Counted from the first letter of the stretch, positions 18,557 to 29,483 are shown. The stretch: 64,000 nucleotides of DNA from Enterococcaceae bacterium OF42-14pH9A (GCA_027692465.1 JAQEYU010000003.1:124001-188000), one strand, 5' to 3'. Program-made: numbers and translations. The notes: generated by a model not told the origin, from the sequence alone.

Positions 18557-20263
18557 ATGGAAAATTTGAAGGAAAACCATCAGAAACAACAAGTATCGGG
18601 TGCCCGGCTGTTGTTGGAATGTTTGTTGGCACAAGAAGTCGAGTTGGTTTTCGGCTATCCGGGAGGGGCCGTGCTCCCGTTATATGATGAGCTTTACGAA
18701 GAAGAGATCCCGAATATTCTGACGCGGCATGAACAAGGAGCGGTCCACGCCGCACAAGGGTATGCCAAGTCTACCGGGAAACCCGGTGTCGTGATTGTTA
18801 CCAGCGGTCCGGGTGCAACAAATGCCGTTACCGGAATTGCCGATGCGAACAGCGATTCGACGCCGTTGATTGTTTTCACCGGCCAGGTCACAACTGACGG
18901 CATCGGCAAGGATGCTTTTCAAGAGGCAGACATTTTGGGGATTACTGTCCCGATTACTAAGAACAGTTATCAGGTCAGAGATGTCAATGAATTGCCCCGG
19001 ATCATACAAGAAGCCTTTCACATCGCCACAACAGGACGGCCCGGGCCGGTGGTGATCGATCTGCCCAAGGATATGACTACACAGCAGACGGGAGTCAAGG
19101 TGGCTTGTGATCTCCATATCCCCAGTTATCAGCCGAATACGATGCCGTCAATTTTGCAGGTCCAAAAGCTGCTGCATGTTTTGGAGCAAAGCCGTAAACC
19201 GGTCCTGCTCTTTGGCGGTGGCGTAATCGCTGCCGATGCCCAGCAGGAAGCAAAAGCATTTGCCGAAAAATATGAGATTCCGGTGGTCACCAGTCTGCTG
19301 GGGCTGGGAATCATGCCTACCCATCATCCATTGTTCTTGGGTATGGGGGGGATGCACGGTTCTTATGCTGCCAATATGGCTCTGACCGAATGTGATCTTT
19401 TGATCAATGTCGGCTGCCGGTTTGACGATCGACTGGCAACTTCACCACAGGACTTTGCACCGGAAGCAATCGTGGCTCATGTCGACATCGATCCGGCGGA
19501 GATCGGCAAAATCATCTGCACGGATATCCCAATCGTAGCAGATGCCAAGATCTGTCTGGAAAAAATGCTGGAGACAGAGATTTCAGCTCCGCAAGCTGCA
19601 GCATGGCGGGAACTTTGTAGCCAACGAAAAACGGAAAAACCGTTTTCTTATAATCGTGAAACCCTTGATGAGATCAAGCCGCAAAAAGTTATCGAAATCG
19701 TAGGTGACTTGACTGAAGGAGAGGCCATTGTGGTAACCGACGTTGGCCAACATCAGATGTGGGCAGCACAGTTTTATCCCTTCAAATTTGCTAAACAATT
19801 GATTACTTCCGGCGGTTTGGGGACGATGGGTTACGGGATTCCGGCTGCTATCGGTGCCAAATTCGGCAATCCCGAAAAAGAAGTTGTTTGCTTTGTAGGT
19901 GACGGCGGCTTTCAGATGACCAATCAGGAACTGGCGATCTTGAATGAGCATGGCTTGGCTATCAAATTCATACTTCTGAATAACAGTTCCCTGGGGATGG
20001 TGCGGCAATGGCAGGAACGCTTTTTCAATAATCGGCGTTCCCAATCGGTTTTTCATACCCAGCCTGATTTTATGAAGATGGCAGAAGCGTACGGGATCAA
20101 AGGTGTACGTATCGATGAACCGGCACTTTTAGAAGACCAGCTCAAAGCAGCCTTTGCTTTGTCGGGACCGGTCTTGATCGAAGTCGCCGTATCTCGGACA
20201 GAGCATGTGCTGCCGATGGTACCGGCCGGGCAGCCGAATGATCAGATGATTGGGGTGGACTAG
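18557..20263 (+). CDS. ilvB: Acetolactate synthase large (catalytic) subunit
   Basis: 568-aa ThDP- and FAD-dependent acetohydroxyacid synthase, making acetolactate from two pyruvates or acetohydroxybutyrate from pyruvate and 2-ketobutyrate. GYPGGAVLPLYDEL with the catalytic Glu in RHEQGAVHAAQGYA is at the N-terminus. The ThDP motif GDGGFQMTNQELA...LNN is in the last third. ATG 18557 follows GAGGAGGGAG. Directly abuts the regulatory subunit gene, which separates it from the fermentative single-subunit AlsS. Confidence 0.96.
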   Translation: MENLKENHQKQQVSGARLLLECLLAQEVELVFGYPGGAVLPLYDELYEEEIPNILTRHEQGAVHAAQGYAKSTGKPGVVIVTSGPGATNAVTGIADANSDSTPLIVFTGQVTTDGIGKDAFQEADILGITVPITKNSYQVRDVNELPRIIQEAFHIATTGRPGPVVIDLPKDMTTQQTGVKVACDLHIPSYQPNTMPSILQVQKLLHVLEQSRKPVLLFGGGVIAADAQQEAKAFAEKYEIPVVTSLLGLGIMPTHHPLFLGMGGMHGSYAANMALTECDLLINVGCRFDDRLATSPQDFAPEAIVAHVDIDPAEIGKIICTDIPIVADAKICLEKMLETEISAPQAAAWRELCSQRKTEKPFSYNRETLDEIKPQKVIEIVGDLTEGEAIVVTDVGQHQMWAAQFYPFKFAKQLITSGGLGTMGYGIPAAIGAKFGNPEKEVVCFVGDGGFQMTNQELAILNEHGLAIKFILLNNSSLGMVRQWQERFFNNRRSQSVFHTQPDFMKMAEAYGIKGVRIDEPALLEDQLKAAFALSGPVLIEVAVSRTEHVLPMVPAGQPNDQMIGVD

Positions 20264-20740
20264 ATGAAACGGATGATTTCCATGGTGGTGCAGGACCATG
20301 TGGGGGTTTTGAGCCGCATCACCGCAGTTATGAACCGACGCCAGGTAAACATTGACAGTATTTCTGTCGGTCCCACAGAAACAGAAGGTTTATCTCGGAT
20401 GACCATCATGATCAATGCTGATACCTTGGCCGACGTAGAACAGGTCACCAAGCAGCTGAACAAGCAGGTAGCTGTGTTGAAGGTTCGGGACATTACCGAC
20501 GAGCCTCATCTGGAGCGGGAATTGGCATTGGTGAAAGTTAATGCACCGGTTGCAATCCGTTCTGAGATCAAAGCCGTGATCGATCCGTTTCGGGCGGATA
20601 TCGTGGATGTCGGCTTAAAAAACATCGTAATCCAAGTTGCGGGAACGCAAGACAAGATCGATGCTTGTATCGATATTTTGAAACCATACGGCATCAAGCA
20701 GTTGAGCCGTACCGGAGTGACCGGATTTACCAGAGGTTGA
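20264..20740 (+). CDS. ilvN: Acetolactate synthase small (regulatory) subunit
   Basis: 158-aa regulatory subunit giving valine feedback control and stability to IlvB. An N-terminal ACT domain (MISMVVQDHVGVLSRITAVM) is followed by the C-terminal ALS-small domain ending in the usual SRTGVTGFTRG. Its ATG follows the ilvB TAG with no gap, so translation is coupled. Confidence 0.95.
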   Translation: MKRMISMVVQDHVGVLSRITAVMNRRQVNIDSISVGPTETEGLSRMTIMINADTLADVEQVTKQLNKQVAVLKVRDITDEPHLERELALVKVNAPVAIRSEIKAVIDPFRADIVDVGLKNIVIQVAGTQDKIDACIDILKPYGIKQLSRTGVTGFTRG

Positions 20741-20770
20741 TAGACCGGCGAAATGTCCGGCTGTTGATAG

Positions 20771-21955
<1,185 letters not shown>

Positions 21956-21974
21956 TTTCAAGTAATCGGGGGCG

Positions 21975-23237
21975 ATGAAGGTGGCGTTAGTGACCGATCA
22001 TGAGGTGCGTCAGGCTTACCAAGTGTTGAAAAACGCGGTAAGCCGCACACCACTGCAATATGACCGCTATTTATCCGAAAAATACGGCGCAACGATCCTG
22101 TTGAAGCGTGAGGATCTGCAAAAAGTACGCTCTTTCAAACTGCGGGGTGCCTATTACGCAATCCGTGAGCTGCCGGCAGAAAAGCTGGTCAACGGCGTCG
22201 TGTGCGCCAGTGCCGGCAATCACGCACAAGGAGTCGCTTATACCTGTCAGGAGATCGGTGCCAAGGCCGTAATCTTTATGCCGACAACCACACCGCAACA
22301 GAAGATCTCGCAAGTCCGCTTTTTCGGCGGGGAACAGGTGGAGATACAGTTGGTGGGAGATACGTTCGATCGCTCTGCCGCAGCTGCTCGTGAATATGCG
22401 CAGGCGAATGGGATGAGCTTCATTGATCCCTTCAATGATCCTGATATCATCGCTGGTCAGGGGACCTTGGCTTTGGAGATGATGGCGGATGCCCAGTCAG
22501 AGGGTTATCAGCCGGATTATATCCTGGCTGCGATCGGTGGTGGCGGCTTGATCAGCGGGATTGGCGCTTACGTCAAAGGGACCAGTCCGGCTACAAAGGT
22601 AGTTGGAGTGGAGCCGGCCGGAGCTATGTCGATGCAGGCTGCTTTTGAGAATGAAGGCCCGGTTGTGCTGGAACAGATCGAAAAATTCGTCGACGGAGCT
22701 GCAGTGAAGGAAGTAGGTTCCTTAACCTATGCTCACGCGCAAGCTTATGTCGATGAACTCGTTTCCGTAGCTGAAGGGTTGGTCTGTTCTACTATTTTGG
22801 AACTTTACACAAAACAAGCGATCGTTTGTGAACCGGCCGGCGCTCTCAGTGTAGCGGCTTTAGAGGTTCTCGCCCAAGACATCAAAGGCAAAACGGTCAT
22901 TTGTGTAATCTCCGGTGGCAATAATGATATCAGCCGCATGGCGGAGATCGAGGAACGTTCGCTGGTCTATGAAGGACTGCAGCATTATTTTGTCGTGAAT
23001 TTTCCGCAGCGTCCCGGTGCATTGAAAGAATTTGTATCAGAAGTGTTAGGAGTCGATGACGACATCACCCGTTTCGAATATACGAAAAAGGTCAATCGGG
23101 GGACTGGCCCGGTGGTGATTGGCATCTTGTTGAAGCAAAAAGAAGCGTTGTGGCAATTGTTGGCTAACCTGTCTGAGTTTGATCCGGAATATATCAATTT
23201 GCAGGACAATCCGTCACTTTATACATTATTGGTTTAA
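21975..23237 (+). CDS. ilvA: Threonine ammonia-lyase (biosynthetic)
   Basis: 420-aa PLP enzyme deaminating threonine to 2-ketobutyrate, the committed step to isoleucine. The PLP lysine is in SFKLRGAYYAI, the phosphate loop is IGGGGLISG, and one ACT-like regulatory domain (about 335-420) fits the short Bacillus/Lactococcus form. ATG 21975 has a G-rich stretch very close. An in-frame GTG at 21990 with AAGGTGG upstream is an equally good start and would remove five residues. Last gene of the ilv operon. Confidence 0.94.
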   Translation: MKVALVTDHEVRQAYQVLKNAVSRTPLQYDRYLSEKYGATILLKREDLQKVRSFKLRGAYYAIRELPAEKLVNGVVCASAGNHAQGVAYTCQEIGAKAVIFMPTTTPQQKISQVRFFGGEQVEIQLVGDTFDRSAAAAREYAQANGMSFIDPFNDPDIIAGQGTLALEMMADAQSEGYQPDYILAAIGGGGLISGIGAYVKGTSPATKVVGVEPAGAMSMQAAFENEGPVVLEQIEKFVDGAAVKEVGSLTYAHAQAYVDELVSVAEGLVCSTILELYTKQAIVCEPAGALSVAALEVLAQDIKGKTVICVISGGNNDISRMAEIEERSLVYEGLQHYFVVNFPQRPGALKEFVSEVLGVDDDITRFEYTKKVNRGTGPVVIGILLKQKEALWQLLANLSEFDPEYINLQDNPSLYTLLV

Positions 23238-23244
23238 AAAAGGC

Positions 23245-23277
23245 AGCTGTATCATTTGGATACAGCTGTTTGTTTTC
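23245..23277 (+). terminator. Terminator of the ilv operon
   Basis: CAGCTGTATC/GATACAGCTG stem and TTTGTTTT tail. Confidence 0.88.
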
Positions 23278-23341
23278 TCAAACAGACAACAACAGTATCC
23301 AAATCGTGCAGATCGAGCTGCATATAAATCAAGGAGGACGT

Positions 23342-23902
23342 ATGAAAGCTTTTTTCAAATATCCTATTAATGAAATCTATTCCCTCGTAAAGCCGGATAT
23401 CACCATGGCTGCAGAGTTATTTGAACTGATTAATGAAAATGAAGAACATATCGGCCGCTTTTTACCGATTCCGAAACATGTGAAAAATATTGAAGACGAA
23501 GCAGAGTTTCTCCGGCGTGTACTGAAAGGTGAAGGTATGGGCAGCAATCGCCAGTTTTTTATTGCTGACGGAGATAAATTGATTGGCAGTATTGACATCC
23601 ACAAGATCGATCAAGCGGCTGAAAGTGGGGAGGTCGGTTACTGGCTGAGCGGCGATCAGGCTGGGGCCGGTATCATGACAAACTGTCTCAAAGTTTTGTG
23701 CCGTCTGGCGTTTGAGGCATGGGGTTTCAATAAACTGGTTCTATTAGCTGATGTGGAAAACGCAGCCAGTAATAAAGTGGCACTGAAAGCCGGCTTTCAT
23801 TTTATCGGTACCGATCCGGAGGAGATCTTTGACGATGAAGTCTTTCACGATGCGAACCGCTATTGTCTGACCAAAAGCATGTACGAAAGCCAAAAAGGGT
23901 AG
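23342..23902 (+). CDS. GNAT acetyltransferase (RimJ/RimL type)
   Basis: 186-aa acetyltransferase of the RimL/RimJ-like GNAT group, probably N-acetylating a protein N-terminus or small amine. Residues LSGDQAGAGIMTNCLK give the acetyl-CoA loop and AFEAWGFNKLVLLADVENAA the typical following strand-helix. Start ATG 23342 with AGGAGG. Stands alone after the ilv terminator. The substrate is not predictable. Confidence 0.85.
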   Translation: MKAFFKYPINEIYSLVKPDITMAAELFELINENEEHIGRFLPIPKHVKNIEDEAEFLRRVLKGEGMGSNRQFFIADGDKLIGSIDIHKIDQAAESGEVGYWLSGDQAGAGIMTNCLKVLCRLAFEAWGFNKLVLLADVENAASNKVALKAGFHFIGTDPEEIFDDEVFHDANRYCLTKSMYESQKG

Positions 23903-23978
23903 ATGAAAGTGTGCCGAGGTATCCTTTTGCAACTGGACTGCTGTTTCATTCGGAGGTAACAAGGGAAGGAAGATCCGG

Positions 23979-24125
23979 TTAGGGCGTGTCTGAAAACGCC
24001 AGTGGCCGCTTATTCCCATTTTGCGTCGTAAATGCGCAGCTTCCGTCCCATCTAAGCTGTGCTTTACTCCTTGGAGCTGCCAGGTACTCCTAAAGAACCT
24101 GATCTTCAGGGGACTGTGCAGACCT
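23979..24125 (+). repeat. Interspersed repeat element, copy 5 (forward)
   Basis: Begins TTAGGGCGTGTCTGAAAACGCC and contains a stem (GTAAATGCGCAGCTT with AAGCTGTGCTTTAC) followed by TTTACTCCTTGGAGCTGCCAGG. The right end is decayed. The stem sequence differs from copy 9, but pairing is kept. Confidence 0.75.
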
Positions 24126-24303
24126 ATCCTATTGACTGTTGTACAAAAGAAAATCGAGACCGTCTTCGTGGAAAAGTTTGCGCTTTTTTCGACAGCGAGC
24201 GGAACAGGGACCTTTTCGTACTGCGATTAGGGTCTTTTTTAGTTGCCTGAAGGGTATAAGAAAAGATATTTACACAATTGACTGCATTCATTAAGGTTAA
24301 TCT
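24126..24303. other. Non-coding stretch before the AroB-like gene
   Basis: No supported gene. A T-rich run after AGGGTC at 24231-24240 could end transcription weakly. Confidence 0.35.
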
Positions 24304-24332
24304 TTGGGATTCCTTGGGGATAGTGATAAAAT
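24304..24332 (+). promoter_or_regulatory. Promoter for the AroB-like/ypiA operon
   Basis: TTGGGA and TAAAAT with a 17-base spacer, about 105 bases before the first start codon. Confidence 0.5.
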
Positions 24333-24436
24333 TAAAGCAGGAAGTAAGTCCGAAAAAAGGTGATAGGGCAGGAGTTGTTCATTTGCAGCACGTAAATGGT
24401 TAGCAAAATTATTGTACTGGTTGGAGGAGGCGGCGT

Positions 24437-25477
24437 ATGGAGTTGAGTTATCAAACCGGTCAACAACAAACGCGGTTGGTGTACGGTGAAACATTGAATC
24501 GCGGCATCCCAAAGGAGTTTGCTGCCGGTCAGCACGTGATCATCGTGACCAATCAGAAATATTATGACCGGTCTTTTGAAAAAATCAGCCAGTTGTTTGC
24601 AGGAGCCATGGATGTAGACTGGTACATCTGTCGTAATCAAATGTACTGCAATAATTTGACGGAATTGGCGGATCTTTTGGCTTTTTTGGAACGCTTTCCC
24701 AGAGATCGCCGCTATCTGCTGGTGAGTTATGGAAACGAGGGTGCGACTGATCTGACCGGTTTTATCCAACAGACGACGGTTTTGAACAGCCGCTTTTGTT
24801 GTCTGCCGGTATCCATCCGGTCCTTGGCTAAGGGATTGACCAGCAGTTGCCAATTGGTGGGGAAAGACTTGCGTCCACTGCTGTCAGTCGATAATCTGCC
24901 AAGGGATATCTTTTTTGACCAGACGATTACCGAAGAGCAGGGGGATGGCAAATTAGTCGATTTTCTGATATTGTTGCGGGCGGGACTGGTTTCAGACAAC
25001 CTGTTTCTAAAAGATCTTTATCGTAATTTTACGACTCGACAAACTATTTTCAGCCGCTCCTTTGTGACTTATATCCAACAGTTGGCCGAGTTTTATCAAG
25101 TAAAGCAAAGGGAGATCGAAGCTTACGGAAAACTGTTCGAACTGGCTTTTTATGAGCTGCCGGAAGGACACCTGCTTTCTGCCGATATGAAACGAATGAT
25201 GGGAATCTTGTTCCAGCTGATCTGGAATGACCAGCGGCAGCCGTTGGATCTGGATCTGCCAAAGTTTTTTCACTGGTTGAAGGCATTGGGATTTCCGCTT
25301 AATTTACCCAAACAGGTTGCGCTTACCGAGTACAACCTGCAGGTGATGAAGTTGATGAAAGATCTGCCCCCTTTGGATCTGTATCAGCAGATCGGCATCA
25401 AGCAGCAAGCACTGTATCCCAGTAGTGAAGAGCTGATCCGCATGACTGCGGTTTATCAGCAGTTGATAGGAGAATGA
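24437..25477 (+). CDS. AroB-like protein without dehydroquinate synthase motifs
   Basis: 346-aa protein of near-AroB length. Its segments follow the order of 3-dehydroquinate synthase: an N-terminal nucleotide-fold (TRLVYGETLNRGIPKEFAAG), a GNEGATDLTGFIQQ region where AroB has GGGVVGDLAGF, and LPRDIFFDQTITEEQ followed by LILLRAGLVSDNLFL where AroB has its zinc-ligand Glu helix. The lysine-rich GGKTG loop and the HxxGHxxxH-like zinc histidines are absent, so catalysis is unlikely. Strong ribosome site GGAGGAGG. It lies where aro genes precede ypiA in Bacilli. I rate the homology as probable, the function as unknown. Confidence 0.5.
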   Translation: MELSYQTGQQQTRLVYGETLNRGIPKEFAAGQHVIIVTNQKYYDRSFEKISQLFAGAMDVDWYICRNQMYCNNLTELADLLAFLERFPRDRRYLLVSYGNEGATDLTGFIQQTTVLNSRFCCLPVSIRSLAKGLTSSCQLVGKDLRPLLSVDNLPRDIFFDQTITEEQGDGKLVDFLILLRAGLVSDNLFLKDLYRNFTTRQTIFSRSFVTYIQQLAEFYQVKQREIEAYGKLFELAFYELPEGHLLSADMKRMMGILFQLIWNDQRQPLDLDLPKFFHWLKALGFPLNLPKQVALTEYNLQVMKLMKDLPPLDLYQQIGIKQQALYPSSEELIRMTAVYQQLIGE

Positions 25478-25485
25478 GAAGACAT

Positions 25486-26745
25486 ATGGAAAATTCATAC
25501 AGTTACCAAATGTTGGCAGCTTTGGAAAAAGAAGATCTGGTTCAGGCTCAGATTGCATTCAATGAAGCTCTTGCCAAAGATGATGATGATACCTTGGCAC
25601 AGTTGGCAAATGAATTGTTTCAACTGGGATTTTTGGAGGAGCCGCAGGAGATCTACACCCGGTTGTTGGAAAAATACCCGGGAAACGAAGAACTACTCTT
25701 GGGACTGGCAGAGGTTGCAGTCGAAGATGATCGAATCGATGATGCCTTTGAATTCATCGAGGCCGTGCCCAAAGACAGTGATTACTATCCACAGGCGCTG
25801 CTTTTGTCGGCTGATCTGTATCAAATGCTGCAGATTCCGGAGGTCAGCGAGGCCAAATTGGAAGAAGCCGCTAAATTATTACCGGATGAACCATTGATTC
25901 AATTTGCATTGGCCGAGCTTTATTACACAACTGACCGATTCGGTGAAGCATCAACGATCTACCAGATCCTGTTGAATTCCGGGATGACCGAGCTGGGCGG
26001 TGTTTCCTTGGAAGAGCGCTTAGGAATGGCGCTGAGCATGGAAGGAAAATTCGAAGAGGCCGTTATTCATTTGGAAATTGCGCTGAAAAACAGTGACAGC
26101 GATGATTTGTTGTTTCACACCGCCTTTGTCTATCTGCAGTTGAAGGAAAATCAGCAAGCCATCAATTACCTGCAGCAGCTGCAGGTTTTGAATCCTCATT
26201 ACCAGTCGGTCTACCTGTATTTGGCCGAGGCGCAGCAAGAAGAAGAACTGTTGGAGGAAGCCCAGGAGACTATCGAGGCGGGAATCAATGAAAATCCCTA
26301 TCAAGTTGATTTTTATCAGTTTGCATCAGAGAATTCCTATCGTCTCCACGATGTGAAAAAGGCCGAAGAATATTTACAAAAAGCGTTGGAGACCGGTGAA
26401 AAAATCGATGAGTCCCTCTTCATGCTGTCAAATCTGTACTTGAAAGAAGCAGATTACGATGCAGTCATCGCAACTGTTGGCCAGATGGAAAACCCTGATG
26501 ATGCATTTGCTCAATGGAATTTGGCCCATGCCTACAATCAGTTGGAAGAATTTACCGAAGCCGCAGTGCACTATGAGCAGGCAAATGTTGAATTGGCTCA
26601 TGAGCCCCAATTTATGAAGGAGTATGGCATCTTCTTGCGGGATGAAGGTCGTCGGGATGAAGCGCTGCATATTTTGAGCCACTATTTGGAACACGAGCCG
26701 GGAGATCTGGAAGTACAATCGATCATTGAAGCTTTGCAGCAATAA
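25486..26745 (+). CDS. ypiA: YpiA-like tetratricopeptide repeat protein
   Basis: 419-aa protein almost entirely of TPR-type helical pairs, visible as repeats about 34 residues apart (for example EEQEIYTRLLEKYPGN-like and LFMLSNLYLKEADYDAVIAT segments). Probably a cytoplasmic scaffold; B. subtilis YpiA is of unknown function. ATG 25486 gives a family-like start; an ATG at 25474 overlaps the upstream TGA but has its GGAGA directly adjacent, so it is less likely. Cotranscribed with the AroB-like gene and ypiB. Confidence 0.87.
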   Translation: MENSYSYQMLAALEKEDLVQAQIAFNEALAKDDDDTLAQLANELFQLGFLEEPQEIYTRLLEKYPGNEELLLGLAEVAVEDDRIDDAFEFIEAVPKDSDYYPQALLLSADLYQMLQIPEVSEAKLEEAAKLLPDEPLIQFALAELYYTTDRFGEASTIYQILLNSGMTELGGVSLEERLGMALSMEGKFEEAVIHLEIALKNSDSDDLLFHTAFVYLQLKENQQAINYLQQLQVLNPHYQSVYLYLAEAQQEEELLEEAQETIEAGINENPYQVDFYQFASENSYRLHDVKKAEEYLQKALETGEKIDESLFMLSNLYLKEADYDAVIATVGQMENPDDAFAQWNLAHAYNQLEEFTEAAVHYEQANVELAHEPQFMKEYGIFLRDEGRRDEALHILSHYLEHEPGDLEVQSIIEALQQ

Positions 26746-26780
26746 ACCGGCAAAGCTGAGTTGACGGTGAGAAAGGACAG

Positions 26781-27362
26781 GTGAGAAGGATGTATGTAGA
26801 TGTTCGCGAAAAGAAAAACTTTTTGAACTGGTTTGTGACCAACGGGACTTTCAGTCGCCGCGAGGTCTGTTGGATCTTGAATTACTTGGCTAACCATGAA
26901 GCTATCTTGAGCAATGTCCATTTTGTTGAGCATGCTGAAGCAGCGGAGCGGGGCTTGCAGATCCGGGATATTTCGGTAGAAGGAGAGCCGTTGCGTCTGC
27001 AGATCAATGGCAGCTTTTTCACTGACAGTGATCAGATTTTTCATGAGATTCGCTTGAATTGGAAAGAACCTTTGTACATCGAGTGCCTCTTTGCTGATGC
27101 CTGGGACAATCCGTCATATTTGTCGATTTTGGAAGACAATCCCTACATGAAATGGAATGAGTCGATCGATCCGGTGATTATTGAAGCCGTGGATCAATTC
27201 ATTGAAGAAGAGGAATTGAAGTCGCAGATCGAGAAGTTGTACCTGAAGATTGATGAGGCGTTGGAAAAAGGGGACAAGGAAGCTTTCCTGGCTCTTTCTG
27301 ATGAAGTGAATGCAGCCTTGGTCCGACAAGAACAGCAGAAAACCGAGGAATCGGTAGAGTAA
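26781..27362 (+). CDS. ypiB: YpiB/UPF0302 family protein
   Basis: 193-aa protein of the UPF0302 (YpiB) family. The N-terminal domain ([20 protein letters not shown], then WILNYL) is typical and the C-terminal helix pair ([20 protein letters not shown]) matches IDEAL-like segments. In B. subtilis ypiB follows ypiA as here; a role in regulating LPS-like or cytochrome assembly has not been shown. GTG 26781 has AAAGGA three bases upstream; ATG 26790 is the alternative and would shorten it by three residues. Confidence 0.86.
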   Translation: MRRMYVDVREKKNFLNWFVTNGTFSRREVCWILNYLANHEAILSNVHFVEHAEAAERGLQIRDISVEGEPLRLQINGSFFTDSDQIFHEIRLNWKEPLYIECLFADAWDNPSYLSILEDNPYMKWNESIDPVIIEAVDQFIEEEELKSQIEKLYLKIDEALEKGDKEAFLALSDEVNAALVRQEQQKTEESVE

Positions 27363-27390
27363 AGCAGTTGCAGAGGACAATCATCAACAA

Positions 27391-27425
27391 GCTGTATCGG
27401 CTATTATTGTCGGTACAGTTTTTTT
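27391..27425 (+). terminator. Terminator after ypiB
   Basis: CTGTATCG/CGGTACAG stem (one G-U) and seven T residues. Confidence 0.75.
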
Positions 27426-27569
27426 GGGGGTATCCTAAACGTCTCAGCTGCTCTGCGGTTTTTCATTTGGTCCAGTAGAAGAATACTGTTGACTCCATGC
27501 CAATCCCTGATTCGAAAAATTGTATTTTGCAGCAGTAACTTATGGGGCCAAGAAAAGTCAACAAGCAGC

Positions 27570-27601
27570 AAAAGACCTCTCCGCCGGGAAGGGGAGAGGT
27601 C
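27570..27601 (-). terminator. Terminator of the YitT-family gene (reverse strand)
   Basis: On the reverse strand GACCTCTCC pairs with GGAGAGGTC and TTTTGC follows. Confidence 0.78.
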
Positions 27602-27606
27602 AGGAG

Positions 27607-28491
27607 TCAGGCCGTTTTTTTCTTACCAAATAGTTTCTTTTTCGGTCGCAGATAGGTGAATCCTTCACCTTCTACCTCGTGGACATTGATCACGGATACA
27701 AAGGCCTGTTGATCAAAATCGTGGATGATCCGCTTGACTTCGGAAATTTCACGGGTGCTGACGACCATATAGATGATTTTTTTGTCAACACCGGAGTAGG
27801 CGCCTTCGCCGTTCAAAAATGTTACGCCTCGTTCCAACTCTTCCATCAAGCGGGGGGCAATGACTTCTGATTGATTGGAGATTACCAAGATACCTCTGGC
27901 AGAATAGCCGCCGTCCAAGATCGCATCCACGATATGGGCAAATACATAAGAAAAGATCAGGGTATACATCATGCGCTTCAAATCAATATAAGTCAGGGAT
28001 GCGGTCAGGATCAAAATATCCAAGATAAACAGTGTTCGGCCGACAGAGACACCGATTTTCTGCTCAAGAATGCGGGCGATGACATCACTGCCCCCGGTAG
28101 TTCCCCCCACACGATAGATAATCCCGCTGCCGACGCCGCCGAAAAGTCCGGCAACCAATGCAGCGATTAAAAGGTCATGATCCAGGTCGATTGAAAAATT
28201 GACTTTTTGCCAAATGAACAGCCAAGCAGATAAGGCTACCGTCCCGATGATAGTATAAAAAAATGAACGCCGTCCCAGAATCCGTCCCCCCAGAGCGATG
28301 ATCGGGATGTTTAGGACCAGAGTGCTTAAAGCCGGATTGATACCAAAAAGGGCACGAAAGATCAAGGTAATCCCGGTCACGCCGCCTTCAGCCAAATGAT
28401 TGGGGATGTTCACAAAGACCAGGCCAAAAGCGTAAATACAAGTTCCCAACAGGATCACAAAGATATCCCGACCGATTTTATCTAATTTCAT
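27607..28491 (-). CDS. YitT/DUF2179 family membrane protein (YpjC-like)
   Basis: 294-aa protein with five to six membrane segments in the first ~200 residues (YitT domain, including NHLAEGGVTGITLIF and GGTTGGSDVIARIL) and a cytoplasmic DUF2179 domain (about 215-285). ATG at 28491 is chosen because GGGAGGAA lies before it; the longer frame starting at 28542 has no support. In B. subtilis ypjC is near ypjD and cca as here, but on the forward strand; in this window it is inverted relative to its neighbours. Transport substrate unknown. Confidence 0.87.
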   Translation of the reverse strand: MKLDKIGRDIFVILLGTCIYAFGLVFVNIPNHLAEGGVTGITLIFRALFGINPALSTLVLNIPIIALGGRILGRRSFFYTIIGTVALSAWLFIWQKVNFSIDLDHDLLIAALVAGLFGGVGSGIIYRVGGTTGGSDVIARILEQKIGVSVGRTLFILDILILTASLTYIDLKRMMYTLIFSYVFAHIVDAILDGGYSARGILVISNQSEVIAPRLMEELERGVTFLNGEGAYSGVDKKIIYMVVSTREISEVKRIIHDFDQQAFVSVINVHEVEGEGFTYLRPKKKLFGKKKTA

Positions 28492-28574
28492 AATGATTCC
28501 TCCCAGTTGGACGACTATCCCGGCGTTGTAGTCACAGCGCAAGGTTGGTCACCTATGTAAGTCAATTGCCGCAC

Positions 28575-28742
28575 GAAATTCAAAATGTATCTGGAAATGC
28601 TAGGGAAGTTCTGCTTTTTGGGACTTTTTGCCGGAATCAGCGAGTAAAGTATAGCTGACGTAGTACGTAAAGAAGCAGTTACGACACAGCTTGCAGGAAA
28701 GAGACGAAAATGGCTTTTCCCGGAATTTTCAGACACGCCCTA
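28575..28742 (-). repeat. Interspersed repeat element, copy 6 (inverted)
   Basis: Carries the core in the opposite sense (TTTTTGCCGGAATCAGCGAGTAAAG) and ends GAATTTTCAGACACGCCCTAA. The left end is decayed. Confidence 0.65.
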
Positions 28743-29111
28743 ATGTATCATGAAAAAAGGATTCCGACAATTATGGACTCCGGCGCTTGTCGGTTCTGCT
28801 AGGAATTGCCCGATTCTTTTGATAAGATAAGGACATAGTAAAGGAGCTCGGGAGCTTCCAGTAAGCTTCCGGGTTTAGAAGACCGGTTGAATTCCGGTAA
28901 TAAAGCAGGATTCATGTAGTTAGAGAGCAGGCGTTTAAACTATAGCTGGCGGTGAAAAAGGCAGGGCATAAATAGCAACGGCAGAAGTTTGCAGACAGAC
29001 CCTGTATGATTTGTTTGCACTGGGGAAAGCCGCTCACTTTTGTATGCCGGAGGTTCGCCGCTTTTTGAAAAAGACAAGAAGTGAAATTTCAACACAAGGG
29101 AGCCGATTTTT
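28743..29111. other. Intergenic region before ypjD
   Basis: About 370 bases without a supported gene. Short dyads are present (GGGAGCTTCC..GCTTCCGGG; ACCGG..CCGGT near 28855-28905), but I cannot assign a known RNA. Confidence 0.35.
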
Positions 29112-29483
29112 TTGACAGAAGATCGTTCATTGAAGTCGATGCAGGTGGAAGTCGATGCCTACATCCAGCAATTCAAAGCCGGCTATTTCAGCCCGCTTTC
29201 CCAGATGGCCCGTTTGACTGAAGAAGTCGGTGAACTGGCCAGAGAAGTCAATCATTACTATGGGGAAAAACCGAAAAAAACAACAGAAGCTGAAAAGACT
29301 GTGGCAGAAGAGCTGGGGGATGTCTTGTTCGTAACGATGATCATGGCAAATTCGTTGTCCATCGATCTGACAGCGGTTTTTGAAGCCAATATGACTAAAT
29401 TCAACCGGCGGGACCGTTATCGCTTTGCACGCAAAGACGGACAAACCGGTACAGATAAAACAGATGAGGAGCAGCAGTCATGA
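29112..29483 (+). CDS. ypjD: MazG-like nucleotide pyrophosphohydrolase (YpjD)
   Basis: 123-aa all-alpha NTP pyrophosphohydrolase family protein. The metal-binding signature is RLTEEVGELAREVNHYYG, then EELGDVLFV. Members hydrolyse (d)NTPs for pool sanitation, though the substrate of YpjD is not known. Start TTG 29112 gives the family N-terminus (VEVDAYIQQFKAGYFSPL follows soon after), with AAGGGAG upstream. It overlaps cca by four bases (ATGA). Confidence 0.88.
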   Translation: MTEDRSLKSMQVEVDAYIQQFKAGYFSPLSQMARLTEEVGELAREVNHYYGEKPKKTTEAEKTVAEELGDVLFVTMIMANSLSIDLTAVFEANMTKFNRRDRYRFARKDGQTGTDKTDEEQQS

